From positions 1-6,665 of the forward strand of contig CAMLMI010000266.1 in the NCBI GenBank assembly GCA_946480965.1: a stretch of DNA of 6,665 nucleotides, in the 5' to 3' direction. The notes under the pieces are model-generated. The model saw nothing but the letters and a program-made list of their open reading frames with translations, searched no databases and was not told the origin of the DNA. Shown in pieces: positions 1 to 6,658 of this stretch. A program made the position numbers and the translations under genes. The stretch comes from an uncultured Verrucomicrobiales bacterium. GTDB lineage: Bacteria; Verrucomicrobiota; Verrucomicrobiae; Limisphaerales; CANJSG01. Each line of letters starts with the position of its first letter. Positions within the stretch are counted from its first letter, which is position 1.

Positions 1-3000
1 TGCTCCAGAACTGCACACGGTGCTCCAGATCGCGCACGGCGAAGGCGTCCCGGGCCTCGTCGATCAAGGCGGCCTGTTCGGCGATGCGTTCCTCGGCACG
101 TTGCCGTTCGGCGCGCAGCGCCTCCTCGCGTTCGAAGCTCCGGTAGCTGTCGCAGAGGGTGCCGAGCTGCTGGATCAGCGTCTCCAACTGCGTCTGGTCC
201 TCCTCCGTGTAGTCGCCCGGGCGGTTGGCCACGGCGATGATCCCGACGACCGCGCCGGCCTGGAAGATGGGCACGCCGAGGAAATTGTGCATCGGCGGAT
301 GCCCGGCGGGACGGCCCTTCGCGCGCGGGTCGGCGGCCGGCCGGTTGGCCACGACCACCTGGCCGGTGCGGATGACGCTCCCGAAGAGGTTGTCGAAGGA
401 GGTGAACTCCAGATACCCCTTGGTCTCGTAGGTCCGCAGCGCCTCCTCGTAGAACCCCCGGTTCAGCGTGGTGTCCCACTCGACGCCCTTGTGCGCGAGG
501 ATGCGCAGCACCGGTCCCTCCACCATCACGCCCACGAAGCCGTAGCCGCTCTGCGTGACCTTCAGCGCCGCGCCGAGCAACTGGCCCATCGCCTCCTTCC
601 AGTCGCGGTGTTCGAGGAAGGCGCCGAGGGAGCGCGTCACCACGGAGAGCAGCTCGGTCTTGTTCTGCAGGGCGTCCTCGGCGTGCTTCCGCTGGGTGAT
701 GTCCTGGATCGCGCCCTGCACGCGGCGGATCGTCCCGGCGGCGTCCCGCAACGGTTCGCCGAGGATGCGGGCCCAGACCGGCTGTCCATCGCGGCGGACG
801 ATCCGCACCTGCTCGTCGAAGGGCGTGCCGTCCCGGGCGCAGGCCTCGTAGCGGAGCTTCATCGTTTCGCGCGATTCCTGGGCCACCTGGCCAAAGGCCT
901 CCTCCAGCGTGGGAGCCGTGCCCGGCGGCGCCCCGTGCAGGGCGCAGACCGCGTCCGACCAGAACACCCGGCCGGGCGGGAGGTCCACGAACCAGTTGCC
1001 CATCTGCGCGATGCGCTGGGCCTCGGCCATCGCTGCCTGGCTGGCCAGCAGGTCGGCCTCGGCCTGCATTCGGCTCATCGCGCCGCCGCAATGGTCCGCG
1101 AGCGCCTGGAGCGTCTCCACGTCGCGCGGGCCGTAGGCGTTCGGGCGGTAGCTCTGGATGGAGAGCACGCCGATCACCCGCGAGCCGTCGCGCACCGGGA
1201 CGAACATCAGCGACATGGAGGGCTGCGAAGTGTTGCCGAAGCGGACGCCGCCCGGGTCGGTCGCCGTTGCCGGGTCGCGCAGGATCAGCTGCGGCCCGGC
1301 GAGGATCGTCTTGCGGGAGAGGACGGAGGCCGGCGAGTTGTTGTAGAACGGGGGGAAACGCACCTTGCGGCCGTCGATCGTGTCGATGTTGAGCTGCGAG
1401 ACGAGGAGCGTCCCGTCCTCGTTGGTCAGGTTGAAGGTCGCGGCGTCCCAGCCGATGAGGTCCTCGGCCACCTGCACGACGATTTCTCCGGCCTCGGCGA
1501 TCGAGCGGACCGAGTTGAGACGCCGACCGAGCTCGGAAAAGGCCGCCATCTGCCGCTCCGCCCGGCGCATGGCGGTGATGTCCTGGATGGCGCCCTGCAC
1601 GCGGCGGATGATGCCCTCGGTGTCCCGCACAGCCTCGCCCAGCGTCCTGGCCCAGACCGATTGTCCGTCGCGGCGGACGATGCGCATCTGCTGGTCGAAG
1701 GGCGTCCCGTCCTTCACGCAGCGTTCGAAGCTCCGCAGGACGGCTCCGCGCGATTCCGGGGCGATGTAGCCGAAGGCCTCCTCCATCGTGGGGAGCGTGC
1801 CGGGCGGCTCGCCGTGCATGGCGCAGACCTCGTCGGACCAGTAGGCGTGGGTCGGCGGGAGGTCCACGAACCAGTTGCCCATCTGCGCGATGCGCTGGGC
1901 CTCGGCCATCGCGGCCTGGCTCGCCTTCAAGTCCGCCTCGGCCTGGATGCGGCTCATCGCCCCGCCGCAGTAGTCGGCCAGCGACTGGAGGGTTTCGAGG
2001 TCGGTTTCGGTGTAGGCGCTCCAGCGGTAGCTCTGGATGGAGACCACGCCCACCACGCGGTTGCCGTCCCTCACCGGCGCGAAGAGCAGCGAGGCCGAAG
2101 GGCGGCTCGTGTCGCCGAACGGCACGGTCTCGGCGGAAGGGACATCCCCCGGCTGGCGCAGGACCATCTGCGCGCCCTCGAGGATGGTCTGCTTGATCTT
2201 CGGAGAACCGGGCCCGTAGGTGTAGGCGGCGGGGCAAGGGCGCTTTTCGCCGTCGATCAGGTCGATGTTCAACACCGAGACGATGCGCGTGCCGTCGGCG
2301 TTGCAGAGGTCGAAGGTGGCGGCGTCCCAGCCGATCAACCGGTCGGCGATGCGCAGGATGATCTGGCCCGCCTCCAGCGCGGTGCGCGCGGAGTTCAGCT
2401 CTCGGCCGAAGTCGGACAAGGCGGCGATTCTGCGCTCGGCCTTGGCCCTTTCGGTGATGTTGCTCGCCAGGACGATGCGGGCGGGGCGGCCGTCCATCGT
2501 GATCGAGTCGGCCGTGACCTCCACCTCAATCAACGAGCCGTCCCTGCGCCGGTGGCGCCAGATGCCGGCGCGTCTAGGACCTTCGCGCCGGGGCGTCAGG
2601 TCGGCCTCCAGCCGGGGGATGTCCTCGGGCGGGCGGATGTCCCGCAGCGTCATGGTCCGGAACTCCGCCTCGCTGTAGCCGTATTGCTCCACCGTCGCGC
2701 GGTTCACCGTCAGGATGCGCAGCGTCTCCGGATCATAGACGAACATCGGCTGCGGGTTCTTCTCGAACAGCAGCCGGTAGCGCTCCTCGCTCAGGCGCAG
2801 CGACGCCTCGGCCTTGCGCCGTTCCTGCTCCGCCCGCATCGACTCCAGCGCGAAGGAGATGTCCTCGCCGATGGCCCGCATCAGCCGGAAGTCGGCTTCC
2901 TGGAAGAACTCCGGAGTCTCCGCGTAGAACATGAAGGCCGCCACCGTGCAGCCGCCCACCATCACCGGCACTGCCGCCGCCGCCCGGTAGCCCCGGGCCA

Positions 3001-3781
3001 GCGCGGCCTCGCGCACCGGGGCCATGCGGGGGTCCGTGGCGATGTTGTTGCTCACGTTCACCTCGCCCGTGCGCATCGCGGTGCCGAACGGACCGCCGGT
3101 CAGCGTCCGGTCCTCGAACGACCGGCTGACGCGCGACAGGTAGCCTTCGTCCCGGCCTGCGGTGGCGATGACGCGGATGAGGCGTTCCTCAGGGTCCACG
3201 TCGCCCACCCAGGCCATCAACATGCCGCCGGACTCCACGGCCACCCGGCAGGCCCGTTCGTAGAGCGCCTGCGGCTCGCGCGCGTGCGTGACCGCCTCGT
3301 TGATCCCGCCCAGCAGGGCGTAGAGACGGTTGACCTTCCGCAATCCCTCCTCCGTCTCCTTTCGGTCGGAGACGTCGATGTGCATGACCACCGCGCCCTT
3401 GATCTCCCCGCCGGAACGCAGCGGCGTGGCCATCAGGCGGAACCAGCGGCGGCCTCTCGCGGACGCGGCCTCGTATTCCGCGCTGTGCTCCGGTTCGGCG
3501 CCCGCCAGCACGCGGCTGATTCCGGCCAGGGCGTCGCCCGGCACCTTCAACGCCCCTTCGGCCTGCGCCGTGCCCGGATCGAAGTAGTTCCAGCCGGTGG
3601 CGGGCTGGCCGCCGAACTCGCGTCGCCAGAGCCCGTTCACGGCGAGGATGGTTCCGGCCCGGTCGATGATCGCCACGACGGCGGGCAGCGCGTCGAGGAT
3701 CGCGTCGGGGGATTGGCGGTCGGCTTCCGGCATCGCGGTTGGGATCGGGTTGGGTTTCGGGGGCCGGTTTTGCCGGTTCAT
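1..3781 (-). CDS. Multi-domain PAS/GAF sensory protein, 3' end outside window (probable sensor kinase)
   Basis: The frame is open from ATG at 3781-3779 through position 2 without a stop: 1260 residues, C-terminus missing. Domains read from the translation: PAS about 25-140 (ends HIDVSDRKE); GAF about 152-315; PAS about 330-446 (NPQPMFVYD at 342-350, ends SNITERAKAE); two tandem GAF-PAS modules at 450-742 and 743-1035 (LIGWDAATF in each GAF, QDIT closing each PAS); GAF about 1045-1210 (NFLGVPIFQ, GIIAVANRPGDYTEED); charged helical linker about 1218-1237; then a new PAS starts (LIDEARDAFAVRDLEHRVQFW). There is no signal peptide or membrane segment, so it should sense in the cytoplasm. Such arrays usually end in a HisKA/HATPase kinase, less often GGDEF or a phosphatase; the output is not visible. 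The ligands are unknown. AAGG lies 4 nt before the ATG as a weak ribosome site; Met17 has none. It follows the SDR by 98 bp on the same strand. Domain calls are firm, 'kinase' is inference. Confidence 0.9.
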   Translation of the reverse strand, partial: MNRQNRPPKPNPIPTAMPEADRQSPDAILDALPAVVAIIDRAGTILAVNGLWRREFGGQPATGWNYFDPGTAQAEGALKVPGDALAGISRVLAGAEPEHSAEYEAASARGRRWFRLMATPLRSGGEIKGAVVMHIDVSDRKETEEGLRKVNRLYALLGGINEAVTHAREPQALYERACRVAVESGGMLMAWVGDVDPEERLIRVIATAGRDEGYLSRVSRSFEDRTLTGGPFGTAMRTGEVNVSNNIATDPRMAPVREAALARGYRAAAAVPVMVGGCTVAAFMFYAETPEFFQEADFRLMRAIGEDISFALESMRAEQERRKAEASLRLSEERYRLLFEKNPQPMFVYDPETLRILTVNRATVEQYGYSEAEFRTMTLRDIRPPEDIPRLEADLTPRREGPRRAGIWRHRRRDGSLIEVEVTADSITMDGRPARIVLASNITERAKAERRIAALSDFGRELNSARTALEAGQIILRIADRLIGWDAATFDLCNADGTRIVSVLNIDLIDGEKRPCPAAYTYGPGSPKIKQTILEGAQMVLRQPGDVPSAETVPFGDTSRPSASLLFAPVRDGNRVVGVVSIQSYRWSAYTETDLETLQSLADYCGGAMSRIQAEADLKASQAAMAEAQRIAQMGNWFVDLPPTHAYWSDEVCAMHGEPPGTLPTMEEAFGYIAPESRGAVLRSFERCVKDGTPFDQQMRIVRRDGQSVWARTLGEAVRDTEGIIRRVQGAIQDITAMRRAERQMAAFSELGRRLNSVRSIAEAGEIVVQVAEDLIGWDAATFNLTNEDGTLLVSQLNIDTIDGRKVRFPPFYNNSPASVLSRKTILAGPQLILRDPATATDPGGVRFGNTSQPSMSLMFVPVRDGSRVIGVLSIQSYRPNAYGPRDVETLQALADHCGGAMSRMQAEADLLASQAAMAEAQRIAQMGNWFVDLPPGRVFWSDAVCALHGAPPGTAPTLEEAFGQVAQESRETMKLRYEACARDGTPFDEQVRIVRRDGQPVWARILGEPLRDAAGTIRRVQGAIQDITQRKHAEDALQNKTELLSVVTRSLGAFLEHRDWKEAMGQLLGAALKVTQSGYGFVGVMVEGPVLRILAHKGVEWDTTLNRGFYEEALRTYETKGYLEFTSFDNLFGSVIRTGQVVVANRPAADPRAKGRPAGHPPMHNFLGVPIFQAGAVVGIIAVANRPGDYTEEDQTQLETLIQQLGTLCDSYRSFEREEALRAERQRAEERIAEQAALIDEARDAFAVRDLEHRVQFWS
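679..1557 (-). repeat. Internal tandem module, copy 2 (GAF-PAS, 879 bp)
   Basis: Second copy of the 293-residue GAF-PAS module, residues about 743-1035. By hand alignment to copy 1, the GAF half is about 59% identical (103 of 174) and the PAS half about 73% (82 of 113). At DNA level 975-1033 matches 1854-1912 over 59 of 59 bases. The most divergent stretch is in the middle of the GAF, roughly residues 795-825, where a ligand pocket would be expected. The copies may therefore bind different ligands while sharing the signal-relay PAS; that is inference. Confidence 0.88.
1558..2436 (-). repeat. Internal tandem module, copy 1 (GAF-PAS, 879 bp)
   Basis: First of two adjacent 293-codon modules inside the sensor gene, residues about 450-742. 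The GAF half contains LNIDLIDG and GVVSIQSYR, the PAS half RIAQMGNWFVDLPP and GTPFDQQMRIVRRDGQ. Corresponding landmarks in both copies sit exactly 879 bp apart: GGCGTCCCAG at 2321 and 1442, the identical block at 1854 and 975, and GATGTCCTGG at 1577 and 698. There is therefore no net insertion or deletion between these landmarks. The module boundaries are chosen at the linker before the GAF and could be shifted by a few residues. Confidence 0.88.
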
Positions 3782-3879
3782 CCGGCCTTAGGGCTGCTGG
3801 GGAAAAGTTCGTGGCTCGGCCCGGCCGTGTCGATGCTCGGATTGAAGAAACACCGTGGGGTTCTCCGGCTCGCGGGCAT
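3782..3879. other. Intergenic gap between SDR and sensor gene
   Basis: 98 bp separate the SDR stop from the sensor start. A short GC-rich palindrome (CGGCCCGGCCG, around 3818-3828) is present, but its loop is too tight and no T-run follows, so it is not a convincing terminator. A promoter for the sensor gene could lie here, but no clear -35/-10 pair is visible. Confidence 0.4.
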
Positions 3880-4707
3880 TCATACGATCTCCGGATCGAT
3901 CTCCTCGGGCGACCAGAGGCGGCGTCCCTCCATGCCGCCCGCCACGACGATGGTCTGGCCGGTCACGTGCCGGGCCAGCTTGTCCGAAGCCAGGAAGACC
4001 ACTTGGTTCGCCATGTCGTCGGGTCGGCCGATCTGCGGCAACGCCATCGTGGAGACCACCCGTTTCACGACGGCCGTGTCTTTGAGCTTGGAAGCGGTGC
4101 GGGGCACGACGGTCCAGCCGGGGCAGACGCAGTTGATGCGCCCGCCGCAATAGTCCCGCGTGTGCGGCGCGATCCGGGCGATCTCGTTCTTCAAGGTGCG
4201 GGTCAGCCCGTAGGCCATCGCGGCCTTGGCCGAGGCGTAGTCCACATGTCCGGCCTCTCCGAAAACACCTGCGGTGGAGGCGATCAGCACGGCGTTGCCG
4301 CTCCGCTGCTTGGCCACCTGCTTGAAGAACTCGCGCAGCGTGAGGAAGGCGGAGGTCAAGACGCCGTCGTGCGTCGTCCGCCATTGTTTGAGCGACATCT
4401 GGTGCAGCGGCACGTCGCGCGTCTCCCAGGAGCCTGCGTTGGCCACGAGGGTGTCGATCCGGCCGAAGCGTTTGAGCGCGGCGGCGAAGAGGCGCTTCAC
4501 CTCGGCTTCCTTGGCGAGATCGGCCCGGGCGACCAGGGTTTCAACGCCGCCGAGTTCCTTGGCCAAGGCTTCCGCCGACGCGCGGCTCTTCCGGTAGTGG
4601 AGCACGAGATGGGCGCCTTCCTCGGCGAAGCGCCGGGCGATGGCCTGGCCGATGCCGCCGGACGCGCCGGTGACGAGGACGACTTTTCCCGCAAGATCGG
4701 TCTGCAT
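3880..4707 (-). CDS. Short-chain dehydrogenase/reductase (SDR), substrate unknown
   Basis: 275 residues, the usual size of a classical SDR, with a Rossmann fold throughout. The cofactor motif TGASGGIG is at 13-20, NAG at 90-92, catalytic Ser144 in LIASTAG, and Tyr157/Lys161 in YASAK, followed by CPGW at 195-198. The basic HYRKSR stretch after the second strand (37-42) suggests NADP(H) over NAD(H). Aligned by eye to FabG, the helix-4 Asn of the catalytic tetrad falls on Val116 (DGVLTSAF). There is also an insertion of about 8 residues (APHTRDYCGG, 180-189) before the conserved INCVCPG strand. The enzyme should be cytoplasmic and reduce a carbonyl or oxidise an alcohol; FabG-like, sugar-alcohol or pteridine reductase roles cannot be separated. 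Start: ATG at 4707 with CAGGA 4 nt upstream. It lies 140 bp after purK and 98 bp before the sensor gene, all co-directional; whether they share a transcript is unknown. Confidence 0.9.
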   Translation of the reverse strand: MQTDLAGKVVLVTGASGGIGQAIARRFAEEGAHLVLHYRKSRASAEALAKELGGVETLVARADLAKEAEVKRLFAAALKRFGRIDTLVANAGSWETRDVPLHQMSLKQWRTTHDGVLTSAFLTLREFFKQVAKQRSGNAVLIASTAGVFGEAGHVDYASAKAAMAYGLTRTLKNEIARIAPHTRDYCGGRINCVCPGWTVVPRTASKLKDTAVVKRVVSTMALPQIGRPDDMANQVVFLASDKLARHVTGQTIVVAGGMEGRRLWSPEEIDPEIV

Positions 4708-4847
4708 GTCGTCCTGAGCATCGCCGCAGCGGAGGGTTCTTCCAAGTCCCGGCGTGAAGGAGCGCGGACGGTCGAGGCGAGAATTTCAGGCGACAGGATT
4801 CTCCGCCATCTGGCATCCGGTATCGGGCATCCGGTATCCGCTCCCCG
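4708..4847. other. Intergenic gap between purK and SDR
   Basis: 140 bp with no supported gene. It holds a two-copy 14-bp direct repeat near the purK end and the CAGGA ribosome-site candidate (4712-4716) for the SDR. No hairpin followed by a T-run is visible after purK, so read-through into the SDR is possible. Confidence 0.5.
4812..4839. repeat. 14-bp tandem direct repeat, two copies, after purK
   Basis: GGCATCCGGTATC occurs at 4812-4824 and again at 4826-4838, giving a 14-bp period. The first 13 bases are identical, and the 14th base is G in copy 1 and C in copy 2. A third partial echo (CGCCATCTGG, 4804-4813) precedes it. It lies 9 bp beyond the purK stop. Such GGTATCCG-type short arrays are typical intergenic repeats; a regulatory role is not shown. 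Confidence 0.8.
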
Positions 4848-6005
4848 TCAGGCCAACAACCGTCCGTGCATCGCCGTCAGCGCCTGCCGCGCCCTCAGTG
4901 CCGTGGCGGCAGCGGCTTCGGCGCTGGGGCCGGTGGCGTTGAGGTGGCCCATTTTCCGGCCGCGACGCGCCTCGCGCTTGCCGTAGAGATGCAGCTTCAC
5001 CAGAGGATCGGAAAGCGCGGCGGCCCAATCGGGATCGCCCTTCTCCCAGACATCGCCGAGCAGATTCACCATCGCGGCACCAGGGGCACGCAGCTCGGTC
5101 GATCCCAGGGGCAAGCCGCAGACCGCGCGGATCTGCTGCTCGAACTGGCTGGTGACGCAGGCGTCCATCGTCACGTGGCCGGAGTTGTGGACGCGCGGGG
5201 CCAGCTCGTTGACCACCAGCTTGCCATCCATGGTGTAGAAGAGCTCCACGGTCAGCAGCCCGACCACTTGGAGCTGCTCCAGGATGCCGGCGGCCAACTG
5301 CTCCGCCTCGCGCAGCAGCTTCGGCTCGATCCGCGCCGGGGCGTAGGTCACGTCGAGGATGTGGTTCGCGTGCTCGTTCTCGAAGACGGGGAAGGCCTTG
5401 AACTGGCCGTCCAGCGTGCGCGCCGCCACCACGGACAGCTCCTTCTCGAAACGGACAAAACCTTCATAGACCGCCTCGGCTCCTTTGAAGGTGGCGAGCG
5501 CGGCGGGCGCGTCCTCGGCCCTGAGGATCTTCACTTGGCCTTTGCCGTCGTAGCCGAAGTCGGCTGTCTTCAGCACGCCCGGCACGCCGATCTCGGCAAT
5601 GGCGGCCGCCATGTCCTCGGCGGTCTGGACGCGACGCCACGGCGCGGTGGGAAAGCCGTGTTTGCGGAGAAAGGTTTTTTCGCGGAGCCGGTTCTGCGTG
5701 GTGTGGAGAACCTGGCCGTCGGGCCGGACGGGCACGAACTCGGCCGCCGCCTGCGTGGTGGCGGAAGGGACGTTCTCGAACTCGAAGGTCACGACATCGA
5801 CCTGCCGCGCGAACTCGCGGATGCGGTCGAGGTTCAAGTAGTCATCGACGAACTCGACATCGGCCACGGCGGCGGCGGGCGCGTCGGCCTCTGGTGAATA
5901 GATGGCGATGCGGTAGCCGAGGTTGCGGGCGTCGAGCGCGAGCATCCGGCCGAGCTGGCCGCTGCCGAGGATGCCGATGGTGGCGCCGGGGAGGATGGAA
6001 GACAT
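4848..6005 (-). CDS. purK: N5-carboxyaminoimidazole ribonucleotide synthase (PurK)
   Basis: ATP-grasp enzyme that joins AIR, bicarbonate and ATP to give N5-CAIR in de novo IMP synthesis; cytoplasmic, normally a homodimer. From ATG it is 385 residues, close to the family's usual 355-390. Seen in order: N-terminal pre-ATP-grasp Rossmann motif GILGSGQLGRM at 11-21; ATP-grasp core with VLKTADFGYDGKGQ (144-157) and YEGFVRFEKELSVVAAR (180-196); metal/phosphate segment NELAPRVHNSGH at 266-277; C-terminal PurK segment KREARRGRKMGHLN at 343-356. All hallmark residues are present, so it should be active. Start choice: ATG at 6005 is preferred; an in-frame TTG two codons upstream (6011) would give 387 residues. 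Neither has a recognisable Shine-Dalgarno. It lies downstream of purE, whose product uses N5-CAIR, with 155 bp between them occupied by an inverted-repeat element. Confidence 0.97.
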   Translation of the reverse strand: MSSILPGATIGILGSGQLGRMLALDARNLGYRIAIYSPEADAPAAAVADVEFVDDYLNLDRIREFARQVDVVTFEFENVPSATTQAAAEFVPVRPDGQVLHTTQNRLREKTFLRKHGFPTAPWRRVQTAEDMAAAIAEIGVPGVLKTADFGYDGKGQVKILRAEDAPAALATFKGAEAVYEGFVRFEKELSVVAARTLDGQFKAFPVFENEHANHILDVTYAPARIEPKLLREAEQLAAGILEQLQVVGLLTVELFYTMDGKLVVNELAPRVHNSGHVTMDACVTSQFEQQIRAVCGLPLGSTELRAPGAAMVNLLGDVWEKGDPDWAAALSDPLVKLHLYGKREARRGRKMGHLNATGPSAEAAAATALRARQALTAMHGRLLA

Positions 6006-6022
6006 GCTCAAGGGAAAGGCTT

Positions 6023-6151
6023 AACCACAGATGGACACAGATGGACACAGATGCAGCGAGAAGAGCCCGGTGCGGGCCTTCGTTTCGGTTGGGTGAACGC
6101 CTCTCGCAAGGCGTTCCCTCCATCTGTGTTTATCTGTGTCCATCTGTGGTT
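6023..6151. repeat. 129-bp inverted-repeat element between purE and purK
   Basis: The arms 6023-6053 and 6121-6151 are reverse complements over 29 of 31 bases; the only differences are two adjacent bases (GG at 6043-6044). Each arm is itself a tandem of about three decamers of the form CACAGATGGA. The 67-bp centre holds smaller hairpins. The element fills most of the purE-purK gap, ending 9 bp from the purE stop and 17 bp before the purK ATG. It encodes no protein. It resembles the CACAGATGGACACAG-type repeats scattered between genes in many environmental bacteria, and could be a non-autonomous mobile element or a REP-like RNA structure. In the pur transcript it would fold into one long stem. 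No T-run follows on either strand, so it is not a standard intrinsic terminator. Confidence 0.88.
6065..6116. other. Two small hairpins inside the inverted-repeat element
   Basis: GCCCG (6065-6069) pairs with CGGGC (6073-6077) around a 3-nt loop. GAACGCCT (6095-6102) pairs with AGGCGTTC (6109-6116) around a 6-nt loop. A competing pairing of GCGAGA (6056-6061) with TCTCGC (6102-6107) is possible. Together with the outer 31-bp stem this gives a cruciform with a branched head. The pairing is seen directly; folding in the cell is inference. Confidence 0.6.
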
Positions 6152-6160
6152 GAAAACGGA

Positions 6161-6658
6161 TCAGCTCTTCGGCGGCAGCTCGCGGTTGGCCAGCACCTTG
6201 GCCGTCTGCTCGGTGCGGAAGGTTTCGTAGGCGGTGCGGAACTGCGGGTATTTGTTGCCGAGGATCGCGGTGGCCAGCAGCGCGGCGTTGATCGCGCCCG
6301 CTTTGCCGATGGCCAGCGTGCCGACGGGAATGCCACCCGGCATCTGCACGATGCTGAGGAGCGAATCCATGCCCTTCAGCGCCTTGGATTCCACCGGCAC
6401 GCCGAGGACGGGCAGGGGAGTCTTGCTGGCGCACATCCCGGGGAGATGGGCCGCGCCGCCCGCTCCTGCGATGATGACCTCGATCCCGCGTCCGGCGGCG
6501 GCGGCGGCGTATTCGAAGAGCAGGTCCGGCGTCCGGTGCGCGGACACGACCTGCGCCTCGTAGGGCACCTGCAACGCGTCGAGTTGGGCGGCCGCGTGCT
6601 GCATGGTGTCCCAGTCCGACGTGCTGCCCATGATGATTCCGACAAGGGGTCTGGCCAT
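6161..6658 (-). CDS. purE: N5-carboxyaminoimidazole ribonucleotide mutase (PurE, class I)
   Basis: 165 residues, the normal length for class I PurE, which is an octameric cytoplasmic enzyme. It moves the carboxylate of N5-CAIR from N5 to C4 to give CAIR in purine synthesis. Signature motifs match E. coli PurE closely: GSTSDW at 11-16 (Ser12, Ser14, Asp15 correspond to E. coli Ser16, Ser18, Asp19); SAHRTP at 39-44 with catalytic His41 (E. coli His45); [12 protein letters not shown] at 64-75; PVLGVPVES at 83-91; [16 protein letters not shown] at 106-121. A run of five Ala (51-55) is encoded by GCC repeats. Together with purK this indicates the bacterial two-enzyme route rather than a class II PurE. 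The start is ATG at 6658; only 7 bases upstream are in the window, so the ribosome site and promoter cannot be judged. It is the first gene of the visible block. Confidence 0.98.
   Translation of the reverse strand: MARPLVGIIMGSTSDWDTMQHAAAQLDALQVPYEAQVVSAHRTPDLLFEYAAAAAGRGIEVIIAGAGGAAHLPGMCASKTPLPVLGVPVESKALKGMDSLLSIVQMPGGIPVGTLAIGKAGAINAALLATAILGNKYPQFRTAYETFRTEQTAKVLANRELPPKS

Noticed and set aside
20..4153. 1377-codon open frame on the plus strand
   Set aside because: It lies antisense to the sensor gene and continues past that gene's start into the SDR. Its translation is rich in Arg, His, Gly and Ala with no recognisable domain, as expected for the shadow of a GC-rich gene; the minus strand gives coherent PAS/GAF domains across the same bases.
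3788..4384. 198-codon minus-strand frame overlapping the SDR
   Set aside because: Out of frame with the SDR on the same strand, Arg-rich and without motifs; it overlaps the catalytic region of a clearly real gene.
3739..4986. 415-codon plus-strand frame across the SDR and the purK end
   Set aside because: Antisense to two recognisable genes, spans their intergenic gap, and shows no domain of its own.
4866..5897. 343-codon plus-strand frame
   Set aside because: Entirely antisense to purK, whose ATP-grasp motifs are unambiguous; low-complexity His/Gly/Arg-rich translation.
6023..6151. CRISPR array or intrinsic terminator
   Set aside because: The decamer units are adjacent with no spacers, so it is not a CRISPR. 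The long stem is not followed by a T-run on either strand, so it is not a standard terminator.
6023..6151. Complete insertion sequence
   Set aside because: Only 129 bp with no transposase frame; no clear target-site duplication was seen outside the arms. At most it is a non-autonomous element.
6021..6434. Minus-strand frame running from within purE through the inverted-repeat element
   Set aside because: Out of frame with purE and reads through the repeat arms; no recognisable protein.
6488..6510. GGC/GCC trinucleotide run as a possible unstable repeat
   Set aside because: It encodes a short Ala run in a helix of PurE where composition is flexible; ordinary for GC-rich codon use.
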